Shown here piece after piece: positions 8,943-18,014 of a stretch of 64,000 nucleotides of DNA. Each line of letters starts with the position of its first letter. Within the stretch, counting starts at the first letter, position 1. Source of the DNA: Streptacidiphilus jiangxiensis (GTDB lineage Bacteria; Actinomycetota; Actinomycetes; Streptomycetales; Streptomycetaceae). Under the pieces are notes generated by a model. That model saw nothing but the letters and a program-made list of their open reading frames with translations. It was not told the DNA's origin and searched no databases. The DNA lies in contig NZ_FOAZ01000017.1 in NCBI RefSeq assembly GCF_900109465.1, positions 1 through 64,000 on the forward strand, given 5' to 3'. Both the position numbers and the translations under genes were made by a program.

Positions 8943-9811
8943 TGGAGGTACGCACGCTGCGCTACTTCGTCGCCGTCGCCGAGGAGCTCCACTTCGGCCG
9001 GGCCGCGACCCGCCTGCACATGAGCCAGCCGCCCCTCAGCCGCGCGATCCGGCGGCTCGAGAGCGATCTCGGGGCGACGCTGTTCCGGCGCTCCCCCGCG
9101 GGCGTCGCACTCACTCCGGCCGGGGAGACGCTGCTGGTCGAGGCCCGGCTCCTGCTGGACCGGATCGAGCAGATCCGGGTCCGGGTCGCCGCGGCGGCCG
9201 GTGCCGCGACCGTCACCGTCGGCCTGCTGGGCGACAGCAACGACCGCGACGCGCTCCGTCTGGCCACCGCCTACCGCGCCGGCCACCCGGGCGTCGAGGT
9301 CCGGATCCGGGAGACCGACCTCACCGACCCGACCTGCGGGCTGCGGGCCGGCCTGGTCGACGTCGCGCTCACCCGAGCACCCTTCGACGAGACCGGTCTG
9401 ACGGTCCACCAGTTGCGCGCCGACCCCGTCGGCGCCGTCCTGCGCGCCGACGATCCGCTCGCCCGCCGCGCCGAGTTGCGACTCGCCGATCTCGCCGATC
9501 GCCGCTGGTTCCAGTTCCCGGACGGGACGGACGAGTGGTGGCGGTCCTACTGGAACGGCGGCGAGCGGCGCGAGGGGCCGACGGTGCGCGCCGTGCAGGA
9601 GTGCCTCCAGGCGGTGCTGTGGAACGGCACCGTCGGCCTGACCCCGCTCGGCCACGACCTGCCGCCGGAACTCGTCGTCGTGCCGTTGACCGACATGCCG
9701 CCGAGCCGCGTGGTCGTCGCCGCCAACGCCGGCGACGACCGTCCCCTGGTCCGCTCCTTCCTCACGGCTGCGGCCGCCGCCTACCGCGCGCGGCAGGCTC
9801 CGGGCTCCTGA
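8942..9811 (+). CDS. LysR-family transcriptional regulator
   Basis: 289 residues from ATG 8942. The winged HTH occupies residues 3-62 (LRYFVAVAEELHFGRAATRL, then MSQPPLSRAIRRLE), followed by the linker helix and a LysR substrate-binding domain (about 90-285). The ligand is unknown. The gene diverges from the MBL-fold hydrolase and appears leaderless with an operator over its -10, which fits autorepression. Its stop is one base from the convergent stop of the MMPL gene. Confidence 0.92.
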   Translation: MEVRTLRYFVAVAEELHFGRAATRLHMSQPPLSRAIRRLESDLGATLFRRSPAGVALTPAGETLLVEARLLLDRIEQIRVRVAAAAGAATVTVGLLGDSNDRDALRLATAYRAGHPGVEVRIRETDLTDPTCGLRAGLVDVALTRAPFDETGLTVHQLRADPVGAVLRADDPLARRAELRLADLADRRWFQFPDGTDEWWRSYWNGGERREGPTVRAVQECLQAVLWNGTVGLTPLGHDLPPELVVVPLTDMPPSRVVVAANAGDDRPLVRSFLTAAAAAYRARQAPGS

Positions 9812-9812
9812 C

Positions 9813-11984
9813 TCAGTGCGAGAAGCGGATGTCCGGCAGCAGTCGGGCCAGCCCGCGCGGGCAGGCCCAGGCCGAACGACCCAGCAGGCGGAGCAGGACC
9901 GGGAGCAGCACCAGACGGATCAGGGCGGCGTCCAGGAAGACCGCGACACCGAGGATGACGCCCATCTCCTTGGGCGGCAGTGGGCCGGACAGGGCGAAGG
10001 TGAAGAACACCGCGACCATGACGCCCGCCGCCGCGAAGATCACCCGGCCGGAGTGCCGCAGCGCGCCGGTCACCGCCCGGTGCGGGTCTCCGGTGAGCTC
10101 GAAGTGCTCCTTGGCGGCCGCGAGCAGGAAGACCGTGTAGTCCATGGCGATCGCGAAGATCATCGCGAAGAAGAACACCGGTGCCCAGCCATCCAGGAAG
10201 CCCTGCGGGGTGAACCCCAGCAACCCGGAGCCGTGGCCGTCCTGGAACACCAGGCGGGCGACGCCGAACGCGGCGGCCGTGGACAGCAGGCTGGTGAGCG
10301 TGCCCGCCAGGGCTGCCAGCGGAGCGCGCAGCGCCAACAGCAGCAGCACGAAGCCGAGACCCAGGACGACGCCGATCACCAACGGCGTCCTGGCGTCCAG
10401 CGCGGACTGCAGGTCGAGGTTCTCCACCGCGGCCCCGCCGACGAGCGCGTGCTCCGGCAGGGCGGCGCGCAGGTGGTCGACGGTCGCGCCCAGCGCCTTG
10501 CTGGACGGGTCGACCGTCGGGACGGCCTGCACCATCACCAGGCCGGAGCCGTCGGTCGCGGACTGCGCGGGGGTGACGGCGGCGATGCCGGGTGTCGCGC
10601 CGGCGGCGGCGCGGACGGCGTCGGCCTCGGCGGCCGGGGCGACGATCTGCAGTGTGCCGGGCATCCCGGGACCGAAGGCCGCCTGGACCGCCGTGTACCC
10701 GACGCGCGCCGAGGCGTCCGGCGGGACGACGGTGATCGACGGCATGGCGGTGCGCAGGCCGATCAGCGGCGCGGCCAGGGCGAGCAGGACCACCAGGGCC
10801 GGCAGGCCGTAACGCAGCGGGTGCCTCCACAGCCGCTCGCCCCAGGAGGCGAAGCGCGGCGAGCCGTCGGCCTCCTCGGTCTCCGACTCCGCGGCCTTGC
10901 GGGCCCACGGCAGGCGGCCGTTGTCGACCTTGCGGCCGAGCCTGCCGAGGATCGCCGGGAGCAGGGTGAGCGTCGCGGCCAGCACGAAGGCGACGGCCAG
11001 CATGATGCCGGCGGCCATCGAGCGGAACGCCGGGACCGGGACGAGCATCACCGCGGAAAGGCTGACCAGCACGGTCGCCCCGGACAGCGCCACGGCCTTG
11101 CCGGCGGTGTCCATGGTCTCCGCGACGGCCTCCACGGCGTCGCCGCGCCTGGCCAGGGCCGCGCGGAAGCGCACCACGAGGAAGAGCGCGTAGTCGATGC
11201 CGAGGGCGAGCGCGAACATCATCGCGAAGTTCATGGCCCAGATCGACACCGGTGTGAGGTGGTTGAGCAGCACCAGCGCGCCGGCGGCGGAGGCCAGCCC
11301 GGAGATGGTGAGCAGCAGCGGCAGCCCGGCCGCGACCATCGAGCCGAACGCCAGGACCAGGATGGCCATGGTCACCGGCCAGCTCATGATCTCCGAGTGC
11401 AGCATGGCGTTGTGGTTGGCCTCGTTGAAGTCGCTCCACAGCACCGAGGAGCCGGTCGCGGAGACGGTCACCCCGTGCCCGGACAGGGCTGCCAGCGGGG
11501 CCTTCAGGTCGTCGGCGGCGCGCACCATGTCGTTGGTGTCGGCCCTCGCCCCGGCCAGCAGGATCGCGGTGCGCCCGTCCTTGCTGACGGTGGCGCCGGG
11601 CTGCGGGGCGACGACACCCGCGACGCGGTGGTCGGCGCTCAGCAGGGCCGTCGCCTCGGCGATCACCGACCGCGCGGCCGGGTCGTCCACCGTCCCCCTG
11701 TCGGTGTGCACGACCACCTGCAGGGCGGAGGAGGCGGCGCCGCCGAAGTGCCGCTGCGCCAGGTCGCGCACCTGCACCGACGCCGAGCCGTCGGCCTGCC
11801 AGCCCGCCCCGGCCAGGTCCGTCATCGCCTTGGGCGCCAGGGCGCCGAGGCCGGCGATGACCACCAGCCACAGCACCAGGGTCACCCGGAACCGCCGCGC
11901 GGCCGCGGAGCCGATCCGGCCCAGCAGGCCCGCACGCGACGGCGCCGAGTCCGGACGCGGGGGCCTGACCTCGACCACGCTCAT
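9813..11984 (-). CDS. MMPL-family (RND) transporter
   Basis: 723 residues from ATG 11984, preceded by GAGGAGGAGATGGC. Two MMPL/SSD repeats each follow one extracytoplasmic loop. The conserved membrane motifs are ALGIDYALFLVVRFR in the first half and FAIAMDYTVFLLAAAKEHFE in the second, with the Asp-Tyr pair expected to relay protons. The family exports lipids, polyketides or drugs across the inner membrane. In-frame codons exist back to 12095 but lack a ribosome site and would cover the operator sites, so the shorter start is chosen. Two ATACCC-N4-GGGTAT sites upstream suggest control by a CsoR/FrmR-class sensor. It ends 1 nt from the convergent lysR. Confidence 0.92.
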   Translation of the reverse strand: MSVVEVRPPRPDSAPSRAGLLGRIGSAAARRFRVTLVLWLVVIAGLGALAPKAMTDLAGAGWQADGSASVQVRDLAQRHFGGAASSALQVVVHTDRGTVDDPAARSVIAEATALLSADHRVAGVVAPQPGATVSKDGRTAILLAGARADTNDMVRAADDLKAPLAALSGHGVTVSATGSSVLWSDFNEANHNAMLHSEIMSWPVTMAILVLAFGSMVAAGLPLLLTISGLASAAGALVLLNHLTPVSIWAMNFAMMFALALGIDYALFLVVRFRAALARRGDAVEAVAETMDTAGKAVALSGATVLVSLSAVMLVPVPAFRSMAAGIMLAVAFVLAATLTLLPAILGRLGRKVDNGRLPWARKAAESETEEADGSPRFASWGERLWRHPLRYGLPALVVLLALAAPLIGLRTAMPSITVVPPDASARVGYTAVQAAFGPGMPGTLQIVAPAAEADAVRAAAGATPGIAAVTPAQSATDGSGLVMVQAVPTVDPSSKALGATVDHLRAALPEHALVGGAAVENLDLQSALDARTPLVIGVVLGLGFVLLLLALRAPLAALAGTLTSLLSTAAAFGVARLVFQDGHGSGLLGFTPQGFLDGWAPVFFFAMIFAIAMDYTVFLLAAAKEHFELTGDPHRAVTGALRHSGRVIFAAAGVMVAVFFTFALSGPLPPKEMGVILGVAVFLDAALIRLVLLPVLLRLLGRSAWACPRGLARLLPDIRFSH

Positions 11985-12013
11985 GCCATCTCCTCCTCGA
12001 ATGAGGCATTCGG

Positions 12014-12065
12014 ATACCCCCATGGGTATCGCCTGCATCGAGGATAGGCATACCCAGGGGGGTAT
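12014..12065. promoter_or_regulatory. Two ATACCC-N4-GGGTAT operator candidates (CsoR-like)
   Basis: Site 1 is ATACCC-CCAT-GGGTAT at 12014-12029 and site 2 is ATACCC-AGGG-GGGTAT at 12050-12065. Both have 6-bp perfect arms with a 4-bp centre, and their centres are 36 bp apart. This resembles the G/C-tract palindromes bound by CsoR/FrmR-family repressors in actinomycetes (established knowledge of the family; the identity here is inferred). They lie 30-81 bp upstream of the MMPL start codon. No CsoR-family gene is visible in the window. Confidence 0.5.
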
Positions 12066-12078
12066 CGCAAAGTTTGAT

Positions 12079-12100
12079 AACAGTTTGAATTCCAACTGTT
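12079..12100. promoter_or_regulatory. AACAGTT-N8-AACTGTT palindrome
   Basis: A perfect 7-bp inverted repeat with an 8-bp AT-rich centre (TGAATTCC), in an unusually AT-rich patch between the divergent MMPL and exopolysaccharide units. The spacing suits a dimeric regulator. Which of the two flanking units it serves, and the protein that reads it, are not known. Confidence 0.4.
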
Positions 12101-12245
12101 TAGGATGTCCACTTCACACCACTTCGTGGCGACTTCTCCATCTGATCTTCACACTGTGCTCTTGTACGCTCCATGACTCTGGTTGCTCTTCGTCGCCTGA
12201 ATCCGACCGGATCAGGACGACGGAGATGTCAGGGAAGGGTTCCTT

Positions 12246-13880
12246 GTGAGCGTCACGCGCGTTCCTTCGAGCGACCGCAGGTCAGGGGCACGGACGTCGC
12301 ACCGCCGGCGCGGTCGGCGCTCGACGGCAACCGCAGCCGTACCCCGGCGGACCGTCGAGGAAGGCCTGCTGCCGCAGCCGCCCACCGACCGGGAGAAGTA
12401 CGCGTACACCGCGCGTCGGCTGTGGATCCTCACCCTGTGCTCGGTGGTCAGCTTCAGCTGCCTGGTGGTCAGTCAGGTCGCCCTGGCGCGCTCGACCCGC
12501 TGGCTCTGGCTCTACCTGCCGTTCCTGGTGTTCACGGTCGTCTACTACCTGATCTCGCTGCGGGTCAACGGCTTCACTCGCGACTTCGACCTGAAGGCGC
12601 ACCGGGCGAAGGTCCGGGCGTGGCGCCCGCAGGTGTACCCGACCGTCGACGTCTTCCTCCCCGTCTGCGGCGAGCCGATCGAGGTCCTGCACAACACCTG
12701 GACACACGTGGCGCGGCTGCGCGACCGCTACCCCGGGACGGTCACCCCGTACGTCCTGGACGACTCCGCGAGCCCGGCGCTGGCCGCGATGGCGCGCGAC
12801 TTCGGCTTCGTCTACGGCACCCGCCCCAACCGCGGCTGGTTCAAGAAGGCCGGCAACCTGCACTTCGGCTTCGAGCAGTCGGACGGCGAGTACATCCTCA
12901 TCCTGGACGCCGACTTCGCGCCGAGGCCGGACCTGCTGGAGGAGCTCGTCCCGTACATGGCCGACGACCCCCGCGTCGGCATCGTGCAGTCGCCGCAGTT
13001 CTTCCGGATCCTGGACTCGCAGAACTGGATCGAGCGCGGTGCCGGCGCCGTCCAGGAGCTCTTCTACCGGTCGGTCCAGGTCTCCCGTCAGCGGCACGAC
13101 GGCGCCATCTGCGTCGGCAGCTGCGCCGTCTACCGGCGTGCGGCGCTCGCGGAGAACGGCGGCACCACGCTGATCGAGCACTCCGAGGACGTGCACACCG
13201 GCTTCGACCTGCGCGGTCTGGGCTGGGACCTGGCCTACGTGCCGGTGGCGCTGTCCACGGGCGTCTGCCCGGACACCGCGGGCGCGTTCTTCAACCAGCA
13301 GTACCGCTGGTGCTCGGGCTCGATGAGCCTGCTCGGGAGCGCGAAGTTCTGGAAGGCGAAGCTGCGCTTCAGCAGTCGGCTCTGCTACATGTCGGGCTTC
13401 TTCTACTACATCCACACGGCGCTGTTCACCTTCGCGTCGCCCGTCATCCCGATCTTCCTGCTGGTCGTCATGCCGGACAAGCTGCGGATCGACAACATGG
13501 CCCTGGTCATCCCGAGCCTGGTCTACACGACGCTGGTCTTCCCGCTGTGGCACCGCAACCCGTACCGCCTGGAGGCCTGGTCCGCCCGGCTCATGTACGG
13601 CTGGGCGCACGTCTTCGCGATCTGGGACATCGTCCGCCGCAAGCGGATGGGCTGGCAGCCCACCGGGTCCAACGGCGCGAAGAAGAACAAGACCCGACGC
13701 TTCTGGATCGGCCTGTACGCCTGGAGCGGCGGCACCGCGGTGGTCTGGGTCGCCACCGCCCTCTGGCGCATGTTCACCATGACCCCCATCGATTTCGCCC
13801 TGGTGCTGTCCTCCGGCCTGTTCTACGCGGTCGTCGTGGGACGCGCCCTGGTGCAGCCTCGCTCCCTGGATGCCGCATGA
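12246..13880 (+). CDS. Cellulose-synthase-like family 2 glycosyltransferase
   Basis: 544 residues from GTG 12246 (AGGGAAGGGTTCCTT before it). After an Arg-rich cytosolic leader (1-55) come two membrane helices (about 58-80, 86-104), the GT-A domain, and several C-terminal helices. Processive-synthase residues are all present: LDD at 171-173, DAD at 221-223, SEDVHTG at 313-319 and QQYRW at 351-355. These four blocks define BcsA/hyaluronan-type processive synthases using UDP-sugars. No PilZ domain is present, so c-di-GMP gating as in BcsA is not indicated. It is the first gene of a coupled operon; its stop overlaps the next start (ATGA). Confidence 0.92.
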   Translation: MSVTRVPSSDRRSGARTSHRRRGRRSTATAAVPRRTVEEGLLPQPPTDREKYAYTARRLWILTLCSVVSFSCLVVSQVALARSTRWLWLYLPFLVFTVVYYLISLRVNGFTRDFDLKAHRAKVRAWRPQVYPTVDVFLPVCGEPIEVLHNTWTHVARLRDRYPGTVTPYVLDDSASPALAAMARDFGFVYGTRPNRGWFKKAGNLHFGFEQSDGEYILILDADFAPRPDLLEELVPYMADDPRVGIVQSPQFFRILDSQNWIERGAGAVQELFYRSVQVSRQRHDGAICVGSCAVYRRAALAENGGTTLIEHSEDVHTGFDLRGLGWDLAYVPVALSTGVCPDTAGAFFNQQYRWCSGSMSLLGSAKFWKAKLRFSSRLCYMSGFFYYIHTALFTFASPVIPIFLLVVMPDKLRIDNMALVIPSLVYTTLVFPLWHRNPYRLEAWSARLMYGWAHVFAIWDIVRRKRMGWQPTGSNGAKKNKTRRFWIGLYAWSGGTAVVWVATALWRMFTMTPIDFALVLSSGLFYAVVVGRALVQPRSLDAA

Positions 13881-14890
13881 CACCCCGCCACACAACGGTC
13901 CGGATCCGGTCCGCGGCCGTCGCCGTGCTCTGCCTCGTGCTCGTCCTCGCGGGCTGCGGCAGCAGCCGGCACGACTCCTCGGGCGGCCAGGCGGACGCGG
14001 GCGCCGCCTCCGCCGCCGCGGCGGCGCCGAGCACGCCCTACGACGTGACACCGCTGATCAAGCCGAGCCGCAAGTACCTCGGCGTGGCCCTGGCCACGGT
14101 GCCGAAGTCGATGACGGAGTACGACGCCTACTCGAGGGCGATCGGCAAGCGCCCCGACCTCGTCGAGTACTACGCCTCCTTCGGCGACGGCTTCGACGCC
14201 CAGGGCGTACGGCGCATCTACGACGACGGCGGCCTGCCGTACATGGCCTGGGAGCCCTTCGAGCCGTCCCTCGCCTCGATCGCCTCGGGGGCTTCGGACG
14301 CCTACGTCACGTCGTTCGCGCGCAGCGTCCGGGCGCTCAACCTGCCCCTCGCGATCAGTTTCGGGCACGAGATGAACGGCAACTGGTACGCCTGGGGCAT
14401 GACGAAGGCCACGCCCGAGGACTTCGTGAAGGCCTGGCGCCACATCCACGACCTCTTCGAGCAGGCCGGGGCGACCAACGTGATCTGGGCCTGGAGCCCG
14501 AACGTGATCAACCCTGTGCCCTCGATCGCGCTCAAGCCCTACTACCCGGGCGACGCCTACGTCGACTGGGTGGGCATGATCGGCTACTACACGGTCACCG
14601 GGCAGAACACGTTCGACCAGCTCTTCGGACCGACCATGCGTCAGGTCCGGCAGTTCACCAGGCGGCCGTTCGTCATCGCCGAGACCGCCTCCCAGCTGGG
14701 CCCGCGCCGCCAGACCGACGTCGACGACCTCTTCGACGGCGTCGCCGCCCACGCCGACGTGGTCGGCTTCATCTGGTTCAACGTCCCCAAGCGGGCCGAC
14801 TGGCGCATCCAGTCCACTCCCCACGCCCTCGCCGAGTACAGGAAGCGCGCCGCCGCGGACCTGTTCGGATTCGACGTTCGGAAGCCGTGA
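13877..14890 (+). CDS. GH26-like glycoside hydrolase lipoprotein
   Basis: 337 residues, ATG 13877 overlapping the synthase stop. The lipobox LAGC places the lipidated Cys at residue 27, followed by an Ser/Ala/Gly linker. The hydrolase domain shows GHEMNGNWYAWG (E165, probable acid/base) and FVIAETAS (E269, probable nucleophile), with YYPGDAYVDWVGMIGY between them. This motif set is that of clan GH-A family 26 (mannanases, lichenases, beta-1,3-xylanases). Tethered outside the membrane and coupled to a polymer synthase, it may trim or release the nascent polysaccharide, the role BcsZ or PslG play elsewhere. The function is inferred; the family is fairly clear. Confidence 0.85.
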   Translation: MTPRHTTVRIRSAAVAVLCLVLVLAGCGSSRHDSSGGQADAGAASAAAAAPSTPYDVTPLIKPSRKYLGVALATVPKSMTEYDAYSRAIGKRPDLVEYYASFGDGFDAQGVRRIYDDGGLPYMAWEPFEPSLASIASGASDAYVTSFARSVRALNLPLAISFGHEMNGNWYAWGMTKATPEDFVKAWRHIHDLFEQAGATNVIWAWSPNVINPVPSIALKPYYPGDAYVDWVGMIGYYTVTGQNTFDQLFGPTMRQVRQFTRRPFVIAETASQLGPRRQTDVDDLFDGVAAHADVVGFIWFNVPKRADWRIQSTPHALAEYRKRAAADLFGFDVRKP

Positions 14891-16653
14891 TGGACCAAGA
14901 GTTCTACGACGTCCAGACCTACCGGTCCGTCCCCGCGCAGGGGCCCGGGCCCGGAACACCGGACGGGACGACGCCCGAGGAGTTCTACTGGTTCGGCGGC
15001 GACGACGCCGAGGCGCCCCAGCAGCTCGGCTACGAGGTCTACGAGCACTTCGCACCGGCTCCGGTGCCCGAGTTCGACCCCGCCTTCGACCCCGCGTTCG
15101 CCCCGGAGCCCGAGTACGAGATCCCGGAGGTCCCGGAGACCGGCTGGTCCGTCGCGGGCGGCAGGCGCCGCTCCTGGATCGGCCGGATGCTGCTGCTGAG
15201 CGTGCTCGTGGTCCAGGCCATGCTGTCCCTGCGACTGCACAACACCGCGTTCCAGGACGAGGCGCTGTACCTGTTCGCCGGCCACCAGGAGCTCGACCAC
15301 CTGCTCCACGGCACCCCCCTGCCGATCGACTACTCCGGCTACTTCTCCGGCTCGCCCTGGCTCTACCCGGTCCTGGGCGCCGCGGCCGACAGCGTCTTCG
15401 GCCTGACCGGGGCCCGCCTGCTCAGCCTGCTGTTCATGCTGGGCGCCACCGTCCTGCTCTACGCGCTGAGCCGCCGGCTGTTCAACGAGCGCGTGGCCCT
15501 GTGCGCGGCCGCCTTCTTCACGGTCCTGCAGTCCACGATCACCCTCGGCTTCTTCGCGACCTACGACGCGCCCGCCATCTTCCTGCTCGCCCTCAGCGCC
15601 TGGATCGTGGTGCGCACCAACCGCGCGACGCCGCTCGCGGTGCTGCTCGCCGCGCCCGTCGCCGCCCTCGCGGTGGCCGTCAAGTACGCGGCCGGGCTGT
15701 ACCTGCCCACCCTCGTGCTGCTGGCCGTCCTGGTCGGCTGGCCCTACCGGGGCCGTGCCCAGGCCCTGGTGCGCGGCCTGCTGCTGGCGCTCGGCACGGG
15801 CGGCCTGCTCGGCGCCGCCATGGTGTTCGGCCACATGACGGCGGGCCTGCAGACCACCACGACCTCCCGCGTCCAGGGCACCGACAGCGCCGCCAAGCTG
15901 CTGTCGGAGTCGGCGCAGTGGGGCGGACTGATGTTCGCCGTCGCCTGCGGGGGCGCCCTCGCGTACATCGTGCGCGAGCGCATGCACGAGGCGGTCGACG
16001 TCACCGCCGTGCGCAGCACCCGCCGTTGGCGCGCCGCCCTGGCGCTGCTGCTGTGCGGGACCGCGCTGCTGGCCCCGGCGTACCAGATCCACCTGCACAC
16101 CTCGACGTCGCTGCACAAGCACATCGGGTTCGGCCTGCTGTTCGCCGCACCCATGGCCGGCATCGGCATCACGCGGTTGATGGGAGCCCACTTCCGCCAG
16201 CCCCAACTCGGCATCCTGGTCTGGGTGGTGATGCTGGCACTGGGCCTGTCCCAGTCGACCGCGCGGTTCACCAGCTGGCCCGACTCCACGCAGATGGTCC
16301 AGGTCCTGGGCCGACACACCAGCCCCACCGGCCGGTACCTCGCCGAGACCCGGGAGGTCCCCGTGTACTACCTCCACGGTGCGACGAAGGCGAACCAGTG
16401 GACCTCCACCTACGGCACCGGCTACAGCTACCGCGACGCCCACGGGCGGGTGTACCAGGGCGCCGACGGGTACCGGCACGCCGTCGCCGACGGCTGGTTC
16501 GACCTGATCCTCCTGGACGGCAAGTCCACGCCGGCCATGGACGCGGTGATCCGCCAGGCGATCACCACCGACGGCACCTACCGCCTCATCGCCTCCCTGC
16601 CCTTCACCACCTCCCAGGGACCGGGCACCTACCAGATCTACTCCAAGCCCTGA
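14890..16653 (+). CDS. GT39/ArnT-like polyprenyl-phosphate-sugar glycosyltransferase
   Basis: 587 residues, start ATG 14890 sharing its A with the preceding TGA. Residues 1-93 are an acidic, Tyr/Glu/Pro-rich cytosolic extension with the repeat FDPAFDPAFAPEPE. Then come about 11 membrane helices. The first periplasmic loop carries DE at 123-124 (AFQDEALYLFAGH), the usual catalytic/metal position of GT-C enzymes of the PMT/ArnT type. Such enzymes move a sugar from a polyprenyl phosphate to an extracellular acceptor. In this operon it probably decorates the polymer or a surface acceptor. The acidic N-tail is unusual. Confidence 0.85.
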   Translation: MDQEFYDVQTYRSVPAQGPGPGTPDGTTPEEFYWFGGDDAEAPQQLGYEVYEHFAPAPVPEFDPAFDPAFAPEPEYEIPEVPETGWSVAGGRRRSWIGRMLLLSVLVVQAMLSLRLHNTAFQDEALYLFAGHQELDHLLHGTPLPIDYSGYFSGSPWLYPVLGAAADSVFGLTGARLLSLLFMLGATVLLYALSRRLFNERVALCAAAFFTVLQSTITLGFFATYDAPAIFLLALSAWIVVRTNRATPLAVLLAAPVAALAVAVKYAAGLYLPTLVLLAVLVGWPYRGRAQALVRGLLLALGTGGLLGAAMVFGHMTAGLQTTTTSRVQGTDSAAKLLSESAQWGGLMFAVACGGALAYIVRERMHEAVDVTAVRSTRRWRAALALLLCGTALLAPAYQIHLHTSTSLHKHIGFGLLFAAPMAGIGITRLMGAHFRQPQLGILVWVVMLALGLSQSTARFTSWPDSTQMVQVLGRHTSPTGRYLAETREVPVYYLHGATKANQWTSTYGTGYSYRDAHGRVYQGADGYRHAVADGWFDLILLDGKSTPAMDAVIRQAITTDGTYRLIASLPFTTSQGPGTYQIYSKP

Positions 16654-16664
16654 GAGGCCCCGGA

Positions 16665-18014
16665 ATGCGCATCACCGTGATCGGCACCGGCTACCTCGGA
16701 GCCACCCATGCGGTCTGCATGGCCGAGCTGGGCCACCAGGTGCTCGGCGTCGACGTCGAACCGGACAAGGTGGCCGCGCTCCAGGCCGGCCGGGTGCCGT
16801 TCTACGAACCCGGCCTGGCCGAGCTGTTGGCGAAGCACGTGGCGAGCGGGCAGCTGCGCTTCACCACCTCCTACCAGGAGGCCGCGCGCTTCGGGCAGGT
16901 GCACTTCTCCTGCGTCGGCACCCCGCAGCAGGCGGACAGCCACAAGGTCGACCTGCGCCACGTCGACGCCGTGATCGAGTCGCTCGCCCCCTGGCTCGAA
17001 GGCCCCGCCCTGGTGGTCGGCAAGTCGACCGTCCCGGTCGGCACGGCCGCGCGCCTGGCCGCCCGGCTGGCCGAGCTCGCCCCCGCGGGCAGCGCGGCCC
17101 GGCTCGCCTGGAACCCGGAGTTCCTGCGCGAGGGGTTCGCCGTCGAGGACTCGCTCCGCCCCGACCGGCTGGTCCTCGGCATCGACCGGGACGCCCCCCG
17201 GGCCGACCAGGAGCTGGCCGAGCAGCTGCTCCGCGAGGTCTACGCGCCGCTGCTGGACGCGCGGACACCGCTGGTGGTCACCGACTTCGCCACGGCGGAG
17301 CTGGTCAAGACCGCCGCGAACGCCTTCCTCGCCACCAAGATCTCCTTCATCAACGCCATGGCCGAGATCTGCGAGGCCAGCGGCGCGGACGTCACGCAGT
17401 TGGCAGCCTCCCTGGCCCACGACGGCCGCATCGGCGGGCGGTTCCTGCGCGCCGGGGTGGGCTTCGGCGGCGGCTGCCTCCCCAAGGACATCCGCGGCTT
17501 CGCGGCTCGCGCCGAGGAGCTGGGCGTGGGCGAGGCCCTGTCCTTCCTGCGCGACGTCGACGCGATCAACCTGCGCCGCCGCGAACGCGTCGTGGACCTG
17601 GCCCGCGAGTTGTGCGGGGGCGACGTCGCCGGACGCCGCGTCGCGGTGTGGGGAGCGGCCTTCAAGCCCGACTCCGACGACATCCGCGACTCCCCCGCCC
17701 TCGATGTCGCCATGCGACTGCACCGCCTCGGCGCCGAGGTCACCGTCTTCGACCCCAAGGCCGCCGACAACGCCCGCAAGCTCCGCCCGGAGCTGGGCTA
17801 CGCGCTCGACCCCGTGGACGCGGCGCGCGACGCGGAGGTGGTGCTCCATCTGACGGAGTGGCAGGAGTTCCGGGCCCTGGACCCGCGCCAGGTCGGCGCC
17901 GTCGCCGCCAGGCCGCAGATCGTCGACGGGCGCCCGGATCGCCCCGGAGCCGGCCTCGATGCGGACACCTGGCGCGCCGCCGGCTGGACCTACCGGGCCC
18001 TCGGCCGTCCCTGA
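16665..18014 (+). CDS. UDP-glucose 6-dehydrogenase
   Basis: 449 residues, ATG 16665, 11 nt after the previous stop. The NAD site GTGYLG is at 7-12, AWNPEFLREG near 148-157, the catalytic Cys is C271 in GVGFGGGCLPKDI, and the C-terminal UDP-binding domain carries AFKPDSDDIRDSP. It oxidises UDP-glucose to UDP-glucuronate. As the last gene of the synthase operon it implies a glucuronate-containing polymer, or UDP-GlcA as synthase substrate. Family length (about 440) matches. Confidence 0.95.
   Translation: MRITVIGTGYLGATHAVCMAELGHQVLGVDVEPDKVAALQAGRVPFYEPGLAELLAKHVASGQLRFTTSYQEAARFGQVHFSCVGTPQQADSHKVDLRHVDAVIESLAPWLEGPALVVGKSTVPVGTAARLAARLAELAPAGSAARLAWNPEFLREGFAVEDSLRPDRLVLGIDRDAPRADQELAEQLLREVYAPLLDARTPLVVTDFATAELVKTAANAFLATKISFINAMAEICEASGADVTQLAASLAHDGRIGGRFLRAGVGFGGGCLPKDIRGFAARAEELGVGEALSFLRDVDAINLRRRERVVDLARELCGGDVAGRRVAVWGAAFKPDSDDIRDSPALDVAMRLHRLGAEVTVFDPKAADNARKLRPELGYALDPVDAARDAEVVLHLTEWQEFRALDPRQVGAVAARPQIVDGRPDRPGAGLDADTWRAAGWTYRALGRP

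Noticed and set aside
12014-12065. ATACCC sites considered as promoter elements of the GT2 operon
   Set aside because: They lie more than 180 bp from the GT2 start and within 81 bp of the MMPL start, so MMPL control is the simpler reading.
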